A DNA stretch of 64,000 nucleotides from Bos javanicus (GCF_032452875.1 NC_083885.1:33521925-33585924); one strand, 5' to 3'. Shown: positions 22,595-33,662, counted from the stretch's first letter. The notes: generated by a model from the sequence alone, not told the origin. A program made the numbers and translations.

Positions 22595-22858
22595 CACTAC
22601 CTGGAGTTTGTTAGAAATGCAGGTTCTCTGAGCTCTCCAGGACCTACTGAACGAGAATCCGCATTCTACTAAGTTTCCCAGGTCTGTTCATATGCATATT
22701 CAAGATCCATAAAAAAGCACTGCTCTACTAGTAGCTCTCAGGCTTGAGCATCAGAAGCACCTGGAGGGCTTGTTACAATGCAGAGTGCTGGGCCCACAGT
22801 GAGGCTGTGCATTTCTAACAATGCAGTAATACAGGTGATCCCAGGTGATGCCCATATG
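22595..22858. mobile_element. Two further MER5-type arms in a row
   Basis: TACCTGGAGTTTGTTAGAAATGC..TACTGAACGAGAATC (about 22595-22690) and GAGCATCAGAAGCACCTGGAGG..GGGCCCACAG..TAACAATGCAG (about 22715-22858) both resemble MER5-type repeats. Whether these are one long element or separate insertions cannot be settled by eye. Confidence 0.6.
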
Positions 22859-22925
22859 GTACAGGAAGCACATTTTCAGATATACTGAAGGCATACTTTA
22901 TCCCCAATTCATTTATTCTCCTAAT

Positions 22926-23033
22926 ACTGGAGAAGGGAATGGCAACCCACTCCAGTATTCTTGCCCAAAGAATTCCATGGACAGAGGAACCTGGCAGGCT
23001 ACAGTCCAAGGGGTCACAAAGAGTTGGACACTT
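22926..23033 (+). mobile_element. BovA SINE, 5'-truncated
   Basis: ACTGGAGAAGGGAATGGCAACCC, CTCCAGTATTCTTGCC and GGCAGGCTACAGTCCAAGGGGTC identify the BovA body without its tRNA head. It stops at GTTGGACACTT. Confidence 0.85.
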
Positions 23034-23039
23034 TCCCAA

Positions 23040-23400
23040 TATTTGGGGCAGCACAATATTTTGAGGCACAGGGGATAGTGTAGTGAATAAGGAGTCAATC
23101 CCTGCCCTCATGGAGCTTAAATTCTAGAGGAAGTCCAAACAATAAATAAGCAACTAAATTACTGAAATTTTGCAGACCATGTTAAGTCTCTATGAAAAAA
23201 AAAAATTTAAGTGGTCAGGTAAGGACTCTCTGAAGGACTGCCATTTGAGTAGAGACCTGATGGATAAAGGTTAGAAATGTACAGTCAAGGACAGGAGAAA
23301 CTGCATTCTAGGCAGAAGGAAAAGGAAATATAAATGCCCTGACCCAAGGTGGGCTTAGCAAGCTCCAAGTAAGATGGGGAGACCCAGGAATAGAGGTTCC
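23040..23400 (+). mobile_element. Ancient mammalian repeat, probably L2-like
   Basis: TCAATCCCTGCCCTCATGGAGCTTA, GTGGTCAGGTAAGGACTCTCTGAAGG, GAGTAGAGACCTGATGG, GCATTCTAGGCAGAAGG and AATGCCCTGACCCAAGG follow the order of a widespread old mammalian repeat that I associate with LINE-2. The label is tentative. Confidence 0.5.
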
Positions 23401-23782
23401 TTGTTTATCTCCAGAGCTGCCAACTCCTGGCTAAATGATTCAGGGAATCCTACTTTTCCTTTCCTGGCCTGTTTACTCATCAAGTGTCCTGTGTAGCATT
23501 CTTAGAAAGATTTAAATTTTATCAAGAATTTAAATCACGCTCTATTCACACAGAAGTTACACTTGCCTGCTGGCATCAGATCTCTACGGGGGAAAGAAAA
23601 GAGAACCTTCCAACAACATTGGGTGAGCCATCCATCTTTACTGGACCTTGTAATAGAGACAGACGAGGGATGCAGTGATTTCACTGCCATTGGGAAACCC
23701 TGAGACACAGGAAAGAAACTGGCAGGAGGAAATAGAGAACAATGAAGAGATAGACCAGAAAAGGCTGCCTAGTTATAAACTA
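23401..23782. other. Low-copy sequence, nothing recognised
   Basis: No repeat or gene was recognised between the old repeat and the L1 5' end. Confidence 0.4.
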
Positions 23783-25822
23783 TGGGGTGGAGGTGATGGT
23801 GACATAGGGAGTCACTGGTTTCATTCTTCCTCCTAGAAGAACAACTAGTAGTAGACAAGATAACGCTGAGAAAACCCTAGAACATGGGAGTGAGGCTAAA
23901 GCACCACAGAGACCGAGGCAGTCTACAGGAGAAGAGCAAGAGGAACAGCTATGCGCTGACTACACTGCCCCTCCCCAGGCTGGCATGGCACCACACCAGG
24001 AGGGCTCCCCTGAGCTTACAGCTTCTCCAGTGAGAAAAGAAGATCCAGGGTACACATCCAGCTGCCCCAGCAATGTGAGTAACTTCTTGGGAGTCCCCAC
24101 TGCAGCCTTGGCCACTGAGACTCAGACTGATGGAGAAGAGGGGAGAGGTTTGAACAACCAACACTTGGATCTTGGCAGAATGAGTTCCTACCTACAGGAA
24201 GTCTTAACCACTAGGTTCACTCAGCTGCAGACCTGAGATGGTGGGGAACTCAAGGGAGTACATGTCTGCTTTATTTGGGGACTCAGATGAAAATTTCAAG
24301 CCTAACTGGAGCCTAACCCCTACACAGGGGAGCAGGGGAGCTAATTCATGGCCTTGTTCAACCATGAAGCCTTGGAACCTGAAAAATTACTTGGCATTGC
24401 AGCATCTGAGCAGGGAACCTGGTCAGTGACTCTGCAGAGACAAGCCAGTGACCCCACCTGGCCAAAGAGTTTGATGGAGAGGTCTGCCTGTTCTGTGACT
24501 ACCCCTACCTTTCTATGTAGTGAAACTAAGCTGTAGCCCTGCTCATGCTGCATACAGCCTCCAACCCTGCAAACCAAAATCCCTAACCAGCATTCCTGGG
24601 AATCCTGGTAGCATACTCTGCAGCCCTCAGTACAGTGGTACATGAACAGAGTACATGACCAGCAGCTTTGGTCTGCAGAGTCAAGATAATGGCCAACACT
24701 ATCCAAAAAGCTTAGCATACAGGTATGTCTTATTTGATTCCCAAACATCTTGCTGAGTCTTAGGCCTATTCTTCAGCTTGACTGGGCAGGGAAGCTAACA
24801 TATAGCCCCACCCAAAGCTGAGTACAGCCCAACCCAACAAGGAAACCTAACCTAGACAGACCCTGAGAGCAAGCCCCACCTTCCAAACTGACACATGCAG
24901 AAAACCAAGCAAGCGGTCTGGTAAAGTCTGGAAATGGAGACTACTTACTCAAGTGTGCAGACACCAACAAAGGAAATAAAAGATAACACACAAAAAATAA
25001 CTGTAAAGATATACCACCAAAGTAAACTAATAAAGCTTTAATAACTGGCCATAAAGAAATGGATGCCTATGAACTGTCAAAGAATTCAGAGTAATCATCT
25101 TTTAAAATGTTAAGTGAACTATAAGCACACACACACAGAACTAAATGAAATTAGTAAAACAATTCATGAACAAAATCAAGTTCAACAAACAAATCCCAAA
25201 GAAAAAAATATATACTGAGTAAAGTACAGAATTCAATAGAGGGCTTAAACAGTAGATTCATCCATGCAGAAGAAAGAATCAGTGATCCAGAAGACAGGGC
25301 ATTTGAAATTATCCAGTCAGAGGAACAAGAAAATAGAATGAAAAAGGGTGAAGAAAGCCTGCAGGATAAATGGGACAAAATTAAAAGAATAAACATCACT
25401 GTTATGGGGATCCCAGGAGAAGAAGAAAAAAGGAAAGTATATTTAAAGCAATAATAGTTGGAAACTTCCTAAACTGGGGAGACAAATGGACATGCAGATC
25501 CATGAGGCCTAAAGAATCTTAAATAGATTGACTTCCAATAGGGCTACACCAAGACATGTTATACTTAATTTGTCAAAAGTCAAAGACACAGAATTTTGAA
25601 AGCAGCAAGGGAAAAGAGGGAAGTTACATAAATAGGAACCTCCATAAGAGTATCTGTGCAGTTTTCAATAGAAACTTTTGGCCAAAAGAGGATGGAATGA
25701 TATGTTAAAACATTGAAAGGAAAGTACTGTTAACCAAGAATTACCAAAAAATGAAAGACAGTTAATGACTTTCCTGAACAAACAAAAGATGAAGGAGTTC
25801 ATCACTAGACTTACAAGAAATG
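23783..25822 (+). mobile_element. Old L1, 5' UTR and ORF1 region (start of nested cluster)
   Basis: AGGTGATGGTGACATAGGGAGTC near 23790 resembles the 5' start of old L1s. It is followed by a GC-rich 5' UTR to about 24960 and a decayed ORF1 and spacer region ending ACTTACAAGAAATG at 25822. A younger L1 interrupts it here, and the same L1 resumes at 28274 (AAGAAATG TGAAAGAGTTC matches the L1 spacer). No intact ORF1 was found. The short frames in the 5' UTR, such as 24341-24748 minus, are chance openings. Confidence 0.8.
24330..24960 (+). repeat. Repeating units in the 5' UTR of the plus-strand L1
   Basis: GAGCTAATTCATGGCC (about 24340), AACTAAGCTGTAGCCC (about 24525) and GAAGCTAACATATAGCCCC (about 24790) are variants of one anchor and are complementary to the anchor seen in the minus-strand L1 at 4.6-5.5 kb. 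Both L1s therefore seem to share a tandemly repeated 5' region, with units of about 190-265 bp here. Confidence 0.5.
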
Positions 25823-28265
25823 ATTCTTCAATATCTGCAAATCAATCAACATAATACACCACATTAACAAATTGAAAAATAAAAACCATATGATTATCTC
25901 AATAGATGCAGAGAAAGCCTTTGACAAAATTCAACATCCATTTATGATAAAAAAAAAAAAAACCTCCAGAAAGCAGGAATAGAAGGAACATACCTCAACA
26001 TAATAAAAGCTATATATGACAAACCCACAGCAAACATTATCCTAAATGGTGAAAAATTGAAAGCATTTCCCCTAAAGTCAGGAACAAGACAAGGGTGCCC
26101 ACTCTCACCACTACTATTCAACATAGTTTTGGAAGTTTTGGCCACAACAATCAGAGCAGAAAAAGAAATAAAAGGAATCCAGAGTGGAAAAGAAGAAGTA
26201 AAACTCTCACTCTGCACAAACCCTAAAGACTCCACCAGAAAATTACTAGAGCTAATTAACGAATATAGTAAAGTTGCAGGATGTAATATCAACACACAGA
26301 AATCCCTTGCATTCCTATACACTAACAATGGGAAAACAGAGAAATTAAGGAAACAATTCCATTCACCATTGCAAGGAAAAGAATAAAATACTTATGAATA
26401 TATCTACCTAAAGAAACAAAAGACCTATATATAGAAAATTATAAAACACTGGTGAAAGAAATCAAAGAGGACACAAACAGATGGAGAAATATACTGTGTT
26501 CATGGATCAGAAGAATCAATATAGTGAAAATGAGTATACTACCCAAAGCAATCTGTAGATTCAGTGCAATCCCTATCAAGCTACCAACGGTATTTTTCAC
26601 AGAACTAGATCAAATAATTTCACAATTTGTATGGAAATACAAAAAACCTCGAATAGCCAAAGCAATTTTGATAAAGAAGAATGGAACTGAAGGAATCAAC
26701 CTGCTTGACTTCAGGCTCTACTACAAAGCCACAGTCCTCAAGACAGTATGGTACTGGCACAAAGACAGAAATATAGATCAATGGAACAAAACAGAAAGCC
26801 CATAGATAAATCCATGCACCTATGGACACCTTATCTTCGACAAAGGAGGCAAGAATATACAATGGAGAAAAGACAATCTCTTAACAAGTGGTGCTGGGAA
26901 AACTGGTCAACCACTTGTAAAAGAATGAAACTAGAACACTTTCTAACACCATACACAAAAATAAACTCAAAATGGATTAAAGATCTAAACATAAGACCAG
27001 AAACTATAAAACTCCTAGAGGAGAACATAGGCAAAACACTCTCTGACATAAATCACAGCAGGATCCTCTATGACCCACCTCCCAGAATATTGGGAATAAA
27101 AGCAAAAATAAACAAATGGAACCTAATTAGATTTAAAAGCTTTTGCACAACAAAGGAAACTATAAGCAAGGTGAAAAGACAGCCTTCAGAATGGGAGAAA
27201 ATAATAGCAAATGAAGCAACTGACAAAGAATTAATCTCAAAAATATACAAGCAACTCCTGCAGCTCAATTCCAGAAAAATAAACGACCCAATCAAAAAAT
27301 GGGCCAAAGACCTAAACAGACATTTCTCCAAAGAAGACATACAGATGGCTAACAAACACATGAAAAGATGCTCAACATCATTCATTATCAGAGAAATGCA
27401 AATCAAAACCACAATCAGGTATGATCTCATGCCAGTCAGAATGGGTGCTATCCAAAAGTCTACAAGCAATAAAAGCTGGAGAGGGTGCGGAGAAAAGGGA
27501 ACCCTCTTACACTATTGGTGGGAATGCAAACCAGTACAGCCACTATGGAGAACAGTGTGGAGTTTCCTTAAAAACTGGAAATAGAATTGCCATATGACCC
27601 AGCAACCCCACTGCTGGGCATGCACACCGAGGAAACCAGAATTGAAAGAGACACATGTACCCCAATGTTAATTGCAGCACTATTTATAATAGCCAGGACA
27701 TGGAGGCAACCTAGACGTCCATCAGCAGACGGATGGATAAGAAAGCTGTGGTACATATACACAATGGAATATTACTCAGACATTAAAAAGAGTGTGTTTG
27801 AATCAGTTCTAATGAGGTGGATGAAACTGGAGCCTATTATACAGAGTAAAGTAAGCCAGAAAGAAAAACACCAATACAGTATACTAATGCATATATATGG
27901 AATTTAGAAAGATGGTAATGATAACCCTGTATGCGAGACAGCAAAAGAGACACGGATGTATAGGACAGTCTTTTGGACTCTGTCGGAGAGGGTGGGGAGG
28001 GATGATTTGGGAGAATGGCATTGAAATATGTATATTATCATATGTGAAATGAATCACCAGTCCAGGTTCGATGCATGATACAGGGTGCTTGGTGCTAGTG
28101 CACTGGGATGACCCAGAGGGATGGGATTGGAGGGAGGTGGGAGGGGGGTTCAGGATGGGGAACACGTGTACACCCGTGGCAGATTCATATTGATGTATGG
28201 CAAAACCACTACGATATTGTAAAGTAATTAGCCTCCAATTAAAATAAATAAATTTATATTAAAAA
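25823..28265 (+). mobile_element. Young bovine-type L1 3' half, nested in the older L1
   Basis: Starts ATTCTTCAATATCTGCAAATC in ORF2 and runs to the L1-BT type 3' UTR (GGGAGAATGGCATTGAAA, GGGATGACCCAGAGGGATGG, GGAGGTGGGAGGGGGGTTCA) and an A-rich end. AAGAAATG at 25815-25822 is repeated at 28266-28273 (8-bp target-site duplication), and the older L1 resumes in register. ORF2 is broken into several frames. The element is younger than the L1 it interrupts. Confidence 0.93.
26057..27907 (+). pseudogene. L1 ORF2 remnant lacking the FADD catalytic box
   Basis: Open pieces at 26057-26386, 26452-26805, 26748-27584 and 27587-27907 together follow the ORF2 reverse transcriptase and C-terminus. The first has TRQGCPLSPLLFN (motif B), but the segment that should carry the FADD active site is replaced by LSLCTNPKDSTRK, a loss of about eight codons in frame. 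One T is missing near 26880 relative to the expected frame, and one A is missing from an A-run near 27570 compared with the sister copy at 34.9 kb. The C-terminal cysteine/tryptophan segment is present as HYWWEC. The element could not encode an active enzyme. Confidence 0.88.
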
Positions 28266-28273
28266 AAGAAATG

Positions 28274-30600
28274 TGAAAGAGTTCTAATAAAAGTAAAGGA
28301 ACACTCATTAACATCATAAAAACATAAAGTATGTCAAAAACTTACAAATAAGTTTATAATCACAGATTTTATAATACAGTAATAAGATGTTTCATTTACA
28401 ACTGTAGTTAAAAACTAAAAACAAATGTCATAAAAATAACCATATTAATATGCTATGGATGTGAAATATTAAAAATGTATACATTTTAACATGAAAATAA
28501 GATGTTCTAATTTTAAGATACTTTATGCAAGCCTTGTGGTAATGATAAGGATAAAACTTGTAGTAGTTACCCAAAAGAACATAATCATCAGGTTAAAGAA
28601 TACTTAATACCAAAAGGCTTCAACACACACACACACACACACACAGAGAGCAGGATAAACAACAAGGAACAATGGATCTACAAAACAGTCAGAAAACTAT
28701 TAACAAAATGGCAACAGTAAGTCCTTCCCTATTAATAATTATTTTTAAAGTAAACAAATTCTCTAATCAAAAGATGCAACATGGCTGAAGGAATTAAAAA
28801 AATCAAGATCCAATGATATGCTTGCTGCCTACAAGACTCACTTCAGCTTTAAAGTCAGAAAGTAAAGGAACAAAAAAAAAAGATATTTCAAGCAAATGAT
28901 AATAAAATGCAGGGAGTAGCTATACTTATAATAGATAAAATAAACTTTAAATATGTTGAAAGCAACAAAGAAAAACATTACAGAATGATAGAGGCATCAA
29001 TTCTTCAAGAAGATCTAGCAGTTTTAATATTTACAATTAGCCTATGTTGGAGCACCTCAGTATATAAACGAAAAGTAAAAGGAAAAATAAACAGCAGTAC
29101 AATAATAGTTTGAGATCTTAATACCCTACTTTCAACAAATGGACAGATTGTCCAGAGAATCAATAAGGAAATGGTGGATTTGAACAACACTCTAGACTAG
29201 CTGGACTAAACATATACAAAACATTCTATACAACAACGGCAGAATACATATTCTTCTCAAGTGCACATGGAACATTTTCTAGGATAAATGGTATGTTAGG
29301 CAACAAAAGTCTTAGAAAAACTCTAAGAAGATAGAAATCATACTGAGTATCTCTGACCAAAATGGCATGAACCTAAAAATCAATAACAGTAGAGAACTGG
29401 ATAATTCTTGAACACTGAAATCAAACAGCTCTCTCATGAGCTACCAATGGATCAAAAAGAAATTAAAGGGGAAACAGAAAAGTACATTGAGACAAATGAA
29501 ACTGGAAATACAACATACCAAAACTTATGGGATACAGCAAATCCAGTTCTAAGAGGGAAGCTCATAATAATAAATACCTACATTAAGAAACAGAAGATAT
29601 CAAATAAGCAAGCTAACTGTACTTCAAGGAACTGGAAAATTAAAGTGAACTCAAACTTAGCAGAAAGAAGAAAATAATAAATATTAGAGCAGAAACAGAG
29701 GACAGAAAAACAATAGAAAAGATTTTTTAAACTAAGATCTGTTTCTTTAAAAAGATAAATAAAATTGGCAAGCCTTTAACTAGTCTAATCACTGGAAAAG
29801 GAAACATTACATTTGATACTACAGAAATATAAAGGATCAGAAGAGGTTATTATGAACAGCTATATACCAACAAATGGGACATCCTAGAAGAAATGGAACA
29901 ATTCTTAGAAATATATTATCTACCAACACCAAATTGGGAAGAAATAGAATATCTGAATAGATTAATTACTAATAAGGATATTGAATCCCATGCACTTGGA
30001 TGAGAAGAATTAATATCGTTAACGTGGCCACACTATGCAAAGCAATCTACAGATTTAATGGAATCCCTTTCAAATTACCCATGGTATTTTTCACAGAACA
30101 AGTAATACTAAAATATATATGGAACTTAAAAAACCCAGAATTGCCAAAGCAGTACAAGGGAAAAGAATAAAGCAGAATGCATAACCTCCCAGACTAAGCG
30201 CTACAGTAATCAAAACAGTGTGATACTGGCACAAAAACATATAGATCAATGGGATAAAATAGAATAGAGAGCCCAGAAATAAACCCACACACCTAAGGTC
30301 AATTAATATTCAACAAAGGAGGCAATAATACACAATGGGGAAAAAACAATCTCTTGTGCAAGTGGTGTCAGTAAAGTTGGACAGCTGCATGTAAATCAAT
30401 GAAGTTAGAATACACCCTCACACCATACACAGTAACAAACTCAAAAAGGCCCAATAACTTAAATCTAAGGCATGACACCATTAAACTCCTAGAAGAGAAC
30501 ATGGGCAAAACATTCTGACACAAATTGTTCCAATATTTTCTTAGGTCATTTTACCAAGGAAATAGAAATAAAAGCAATAATAAAAGCCCAAAATTGTTAA
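28274..30600 (+). mobile_element. Old L1 continued: spacer, ORF2 endonuclease, partial RT and ORF2 C-terminal half
   Basis: After the ORF1-ORF2 spacer, the endonuclease part of ORF2 is recognisable at about 28656-29330 (ACTCACTTCAGCTTTAAAG, GTAGCTATACTTATAATAGA). Reverse-transcriptase N-terminal sequence follows to about 29988, then a jump to GGATGAGAAGAATTAATATCG, which normally lies several hundred bases further on. The skipped part holds the RT active site. The next part runs to about 30590. Only short frames are open (28907-29113, 29408-29677). Confidence 0.78.
28622..28645. repeat. (CA)n microsatellite
   Basis: About twelve AC dinucleotides in the L1 spacer, followed by GAGAG. A shorter AC run is at about 25124-25136. 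Confidence 0.9.
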
Positions 30601-30901
30601 TAAAAAGTTCAAAATATTGTACAAGCATCTGGAGAGACAACACAATTCCTGTCAAGATTCTGATGGCATTTTTTACATCAGTAGAAAAAATAATCCTAAA
30701 ATATATGGAAAAACCAAAGACCCCAAATAGCCAAAGTGATTTTGAGACAGAAGAAGAAAGCAGGAGGCATCACACTTTATGATTCTAAACTGCATTGTAA
30801 ACCTGTAGTCATTGAAACAGTATGGCATTGGCATTAAAACAAAGCATATGACAATGGAACAGAAATGAGAACCCAGAAATAAACCCATGCATATATGGTC
30901 A
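30601..30901 (+). mobile_element. Second old L1 copy, ORF2 segment
   Basis: GATGGCATTTTTTACATCAG and AAATAATCCTAAAATATATGG repeat an ORF2 interval already present at about 30085-30300 in a different version, so this belongs to another L1 copy. It continues to CATGCATATATGGTC, where a BovB interrupts it. Confidence 0.7.
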
Positions 30902-31663
30902 GTTAGTTCAGTCGCTCAGTCATGTCTGACTCTTTGCAGCCCCATGGACTGCAGCACACCAGGCTTCCCTGTCCACCACCAACTCCCAAAGCTTGCTCAA
31001 ACTCATGTCCATCAAGTTGGTGATGCCATCCAACCATCTCATCCTCTGTCATCCCCTTCTCCCCTGCCTTTAATCTTTCCCAGCATCAAGGTCTTTCCCA
31101 ATGAGTCAGTTCTTCACATCAGGTGGCCAAATATTGGAGTTTCAGTTTCAGCATCAGTCCTTCCAATGAATATTCAGTACTGATTTCCTTGAGGATTGAC
31201 TTGTTTGATCTCTTTGCAATCCAAAGGACTCTCAAGAGTCTTCTCCAACACCACAGTTCAAAAGCATCAATTTGTTGGCGCTCAGCTTTCTTTATGGTCC
31301 AACTCTCACATCGACACATGACTATTGGAAAAACCATAGCTTTGACTAGACAAAGGCTTTGGTGTAGTCAATAAATCAGAAGTAGATGTTTTTCTGGAAC
31401 TCTTTTGCTTTTTCTATGATCCAATAGATGTTGGCAGTTTGATCTCTGGTTCCTCTGCCTTTTCTAAATCCAGCTTGAACATCTGGAAGTTAACGGTTCA
31501 TGTACTACTGAAGCCTCACTTGGAGAATTTTGAGCATTCCTTTGCTAGTGTGTGAGATGAGTGCAATTGTGCAGTAGTTTGAGCATTCTTTGGCATTGCC
31601 TTTCTTTAGGATTGGAATGAAAACGGAGCTTTTTCCAGTTCTGTGGACACTGCTGAGTCATGG
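30902..31663 (-). mobile_element. BovB LINE fragment, antisense, with internal deletion
   Basis: Plus-strand reading starts with the complement of the BovB tail and passes the 3' coding end to TTTGACTAGAC (31349). It then jumps to AAAGGCTTTGGTGTAGTC, the complement of the motif A region, and ends at CTGTGGACACTGCTGAGT. The missing interval covers the RT catalytic core including YADD. L1 sequence resumes about 30-50 bases further along than it stopped, with no target-site duplication. Confidence 0.88.
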
Positions 31664-31904
31664 AGAAACTGAAGATAGCTTTAGGAAGTGTTGCTGGGGA
31701 AAAGCACTTATAAAAATAAAATGAAGCTATATCCCTATCGTCTACCCTTCATAAAAATGACTGAACTTAAACACTTAAATGGAAGACATGAAACATTAAG
31801 CTCATAGAAAAAAAGATAGGAAAAATACTCCTGGAGATGGGTCTTAGCAATGATATATTTTTAAGATATTTAAAAAATTAGTAGGGGGAATTACATCACA
31901 CTAC
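31664..31904 (+). mobile_element. Old L1 ORF2 segment between two BovBs
   Basis: GTGTTGCTGGGGAAAAGC, TTAAGCTCATAGAAAAAAAG and GAGATGGGTCTTAGCAATGA are ORF2 sequence downstream of the 30.6-30.9 kb segment. It is cut by the plus-strand BovB after TTACATCACACTACAA. Confidence 0.75.
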
Positions 31905-33525
31905 AAGTGGTGGCAAGAATACACAGAAGAACTGTACAAAAAAGATCTTCACGACCCAGATAATCACAATGGTGTCATCATTCACCTAGAGCCAGACATC
32001 CTGGAATGTGAAGTCAAGTGGGCCTTAGAAAGCATCACTACGAACAAAGCTAGTGGAGGTGATGGAATTCCAGTTGAGCTATTTCAAATCCTGAAAGATG
32101 ATGCTGTAAAAGCACTACACTCAATATGCCAGCAAATTTGGAAAACTCAGCAGTGGCCACAGGACTGGAAAAGGGCAGTTTTCATTCCAATCCCAAAGAA
32201 AGGCAATGCCAAAGAACGCTCAAACTACCGCACAATTGCACTCATCTCACACGCTAGTAAAGTAATGCTCAAAATTCTCTAAGCTAGGCTTCAGCAATAC
32301 ATGAACCGTGAACTTCCAGATGTTCAAGCTGGTTTTTTTTTTTTTAGAAAAGGCAGAGGAACCAGAGATCAAATTGCCAACATCTGCTGGATTATTGAAA
32401 AAGCAAGAGAGTTCCAGAAAAACATCTACTTCTGCTTTATTGACTATGCCAAAGCCTTTGTGTGGATCACAAATAAACTGTGGAAAATTCTGAAAGAGAT
32501 GGGAATACCAGACCACCTGACCTGCCTCTTGAGAAACATATATGCAGGTCAGGAAGCAACATTTAGAACTGGACATGGAACAACAGACTGGTTCCAAATA
32601 GGAAAAGGAGTATGTCAAGGCTGTATATTGTCACCCTGCTTATTTAACTTATATGCAGAGTACATCATGAGAAATGCTGGGCTGGAAGAAGCACAAGCTG
32701 CAATCAAGATTGCTGAGAGAAATATCAATAACCTCAGATACGCAGATGACACCACCCTTATGGCAGAAAGTGAAGAGGAACTAAAAAGCCTCTTGATGAA
32801 AGTGAAAGAGGAGAGTAAAAAAGTTGGCTTAAAGCTCAACATTCAGAAAACGAAGATCATGGCATCTGGTCCCATCACTTCATGGGAAATAGATGGGGAA
32901 ACAGTGGAAACGGTGTCAGACTTTATCTTTTTGGCCTCCAAAATCACTGCAGATGGTGAATATAGCCATGAAATTAAAAGACGCTTACTCCTTGGAAGGA
33001 AAGTTATGACCAACCTAGATAGCATATTGAAAAGCAGAGACATTACTTTGCCAACAAAGGTCCATCTAGTCAAGGCTATCATTTTTCCAGTGGTCATGTA
33101 TGGATGCGAGAGTTGAACTGTGAAGAAAGCTGAGCGCTGAAGAACTGATGCTTTTGAACTGTGGTGTTGGAGAAGACCCTTGAGAGCCCCTTTGACTGCA
33201 AGGAGATCCAATCAGTCCATTCTAAAGGAGATCAGTCCTGGGTGTTCTTTGGAAGGAATGATGCTAAAGCTGAAACTCCAGTACTTTGGCCACCTCATGT
33301 GAAGAGTTGACTCATTGGAAAAGACTCTGATGCTGGGAGGGATTGGGGGCAGGAGGAGAAGGGGACGACAGAGGATGAGATGGCTGGATGGCATCACCGA
33401 CTTGATGGACGTGAGTTTGAGTGAACTCCAGGAGATGGTGATGGACAGGGAGGCCTGGCGTGCTGCGATTCATGGGGTCACAGATAGTCAGACACAACTG
33501 AGCAACTGAACTGAACTGAACTGAA
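31905..33525 (+). mobile_element. BovB LINE, 1.6 kb, plus strand
   Basis: This is the longest BovB here. It starts at GGTGGCAAGAATACACAGAAG, upstream of the RT, and ends in the ACTGA tail. It is 5'-truncated, without most of the endonuclease domain. It is head-to-head with the antisense BovB at 30902-31663. L1 sequence resumes at about 33526. No clear target-site duplication was found (ACAA at most). Confidence 0.93.
32301..33116 (+). pseudogene. BovB reverse-transcriptase remnant, 271 codons open
   Basis: The longest retroelement frame in the window. It includes QAGFFFFRKGRGTRDQ, motif A FIDYAKAF, motif B GKGVCQGCILSPCLFNLY and the YADD box at residues 147-150. Two lesions keep the frame. 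A T-run after CTGG is longer than in the 10.4-kb copy and adds phenylalanines. In motif A, four bases are lost and one gained, turning the expected AFDCVDHNKL into AFVWITNKL and removing the conserved aspartate after AF. It stops after YGCES, where tryptophan is expected. A further piece (33315-33509) holds the C-terminal RRRRGRQRMRWLDG block. It is unlikely to encode an active enzyme. Confidence 0.9.
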
Positions 33526-33662
33526 CAATGCCTCCACACCACAAAAGAATCAACCACTATAGAATTTGAAGAAATATTTGCAAATCATATACCTGATGAA
33601 TTAATATCCAAAGTGTATTTTAAAACTAATACAACTCAGTAGCAAAAAAAAAAATTAATTAT
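33526..33662 (+). mobile_element. Old L1 ORF2 segment
   Basis: AGAAATATTTGCAAATCATATACCTGATGAATTAATATCC is canonical ORF2, continuing the copy interrupted at 31904. It runs into an A-rich stretch and then a SINE. Confidence 0.75.

Noticed and set aside
24341..24748. 135-codon minus-strand frame
   Set aside because: It lies antisense in the 5' UTR of an L1 and has no recognised domain.
27068..27469. 133-codon minus-strand frame resembling a membrane protein
   Set aside because: It is the antisense of L1 ORF2; the sister L1 at 34356-34832 gives nearly the same peptide.
28622..28645. Direct-repeat spacing considered as CRISPR-like
   Set aside because: It is a plain dinucleotide microsatellite. 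No repeat-spacer structure exists anywhere in the window.
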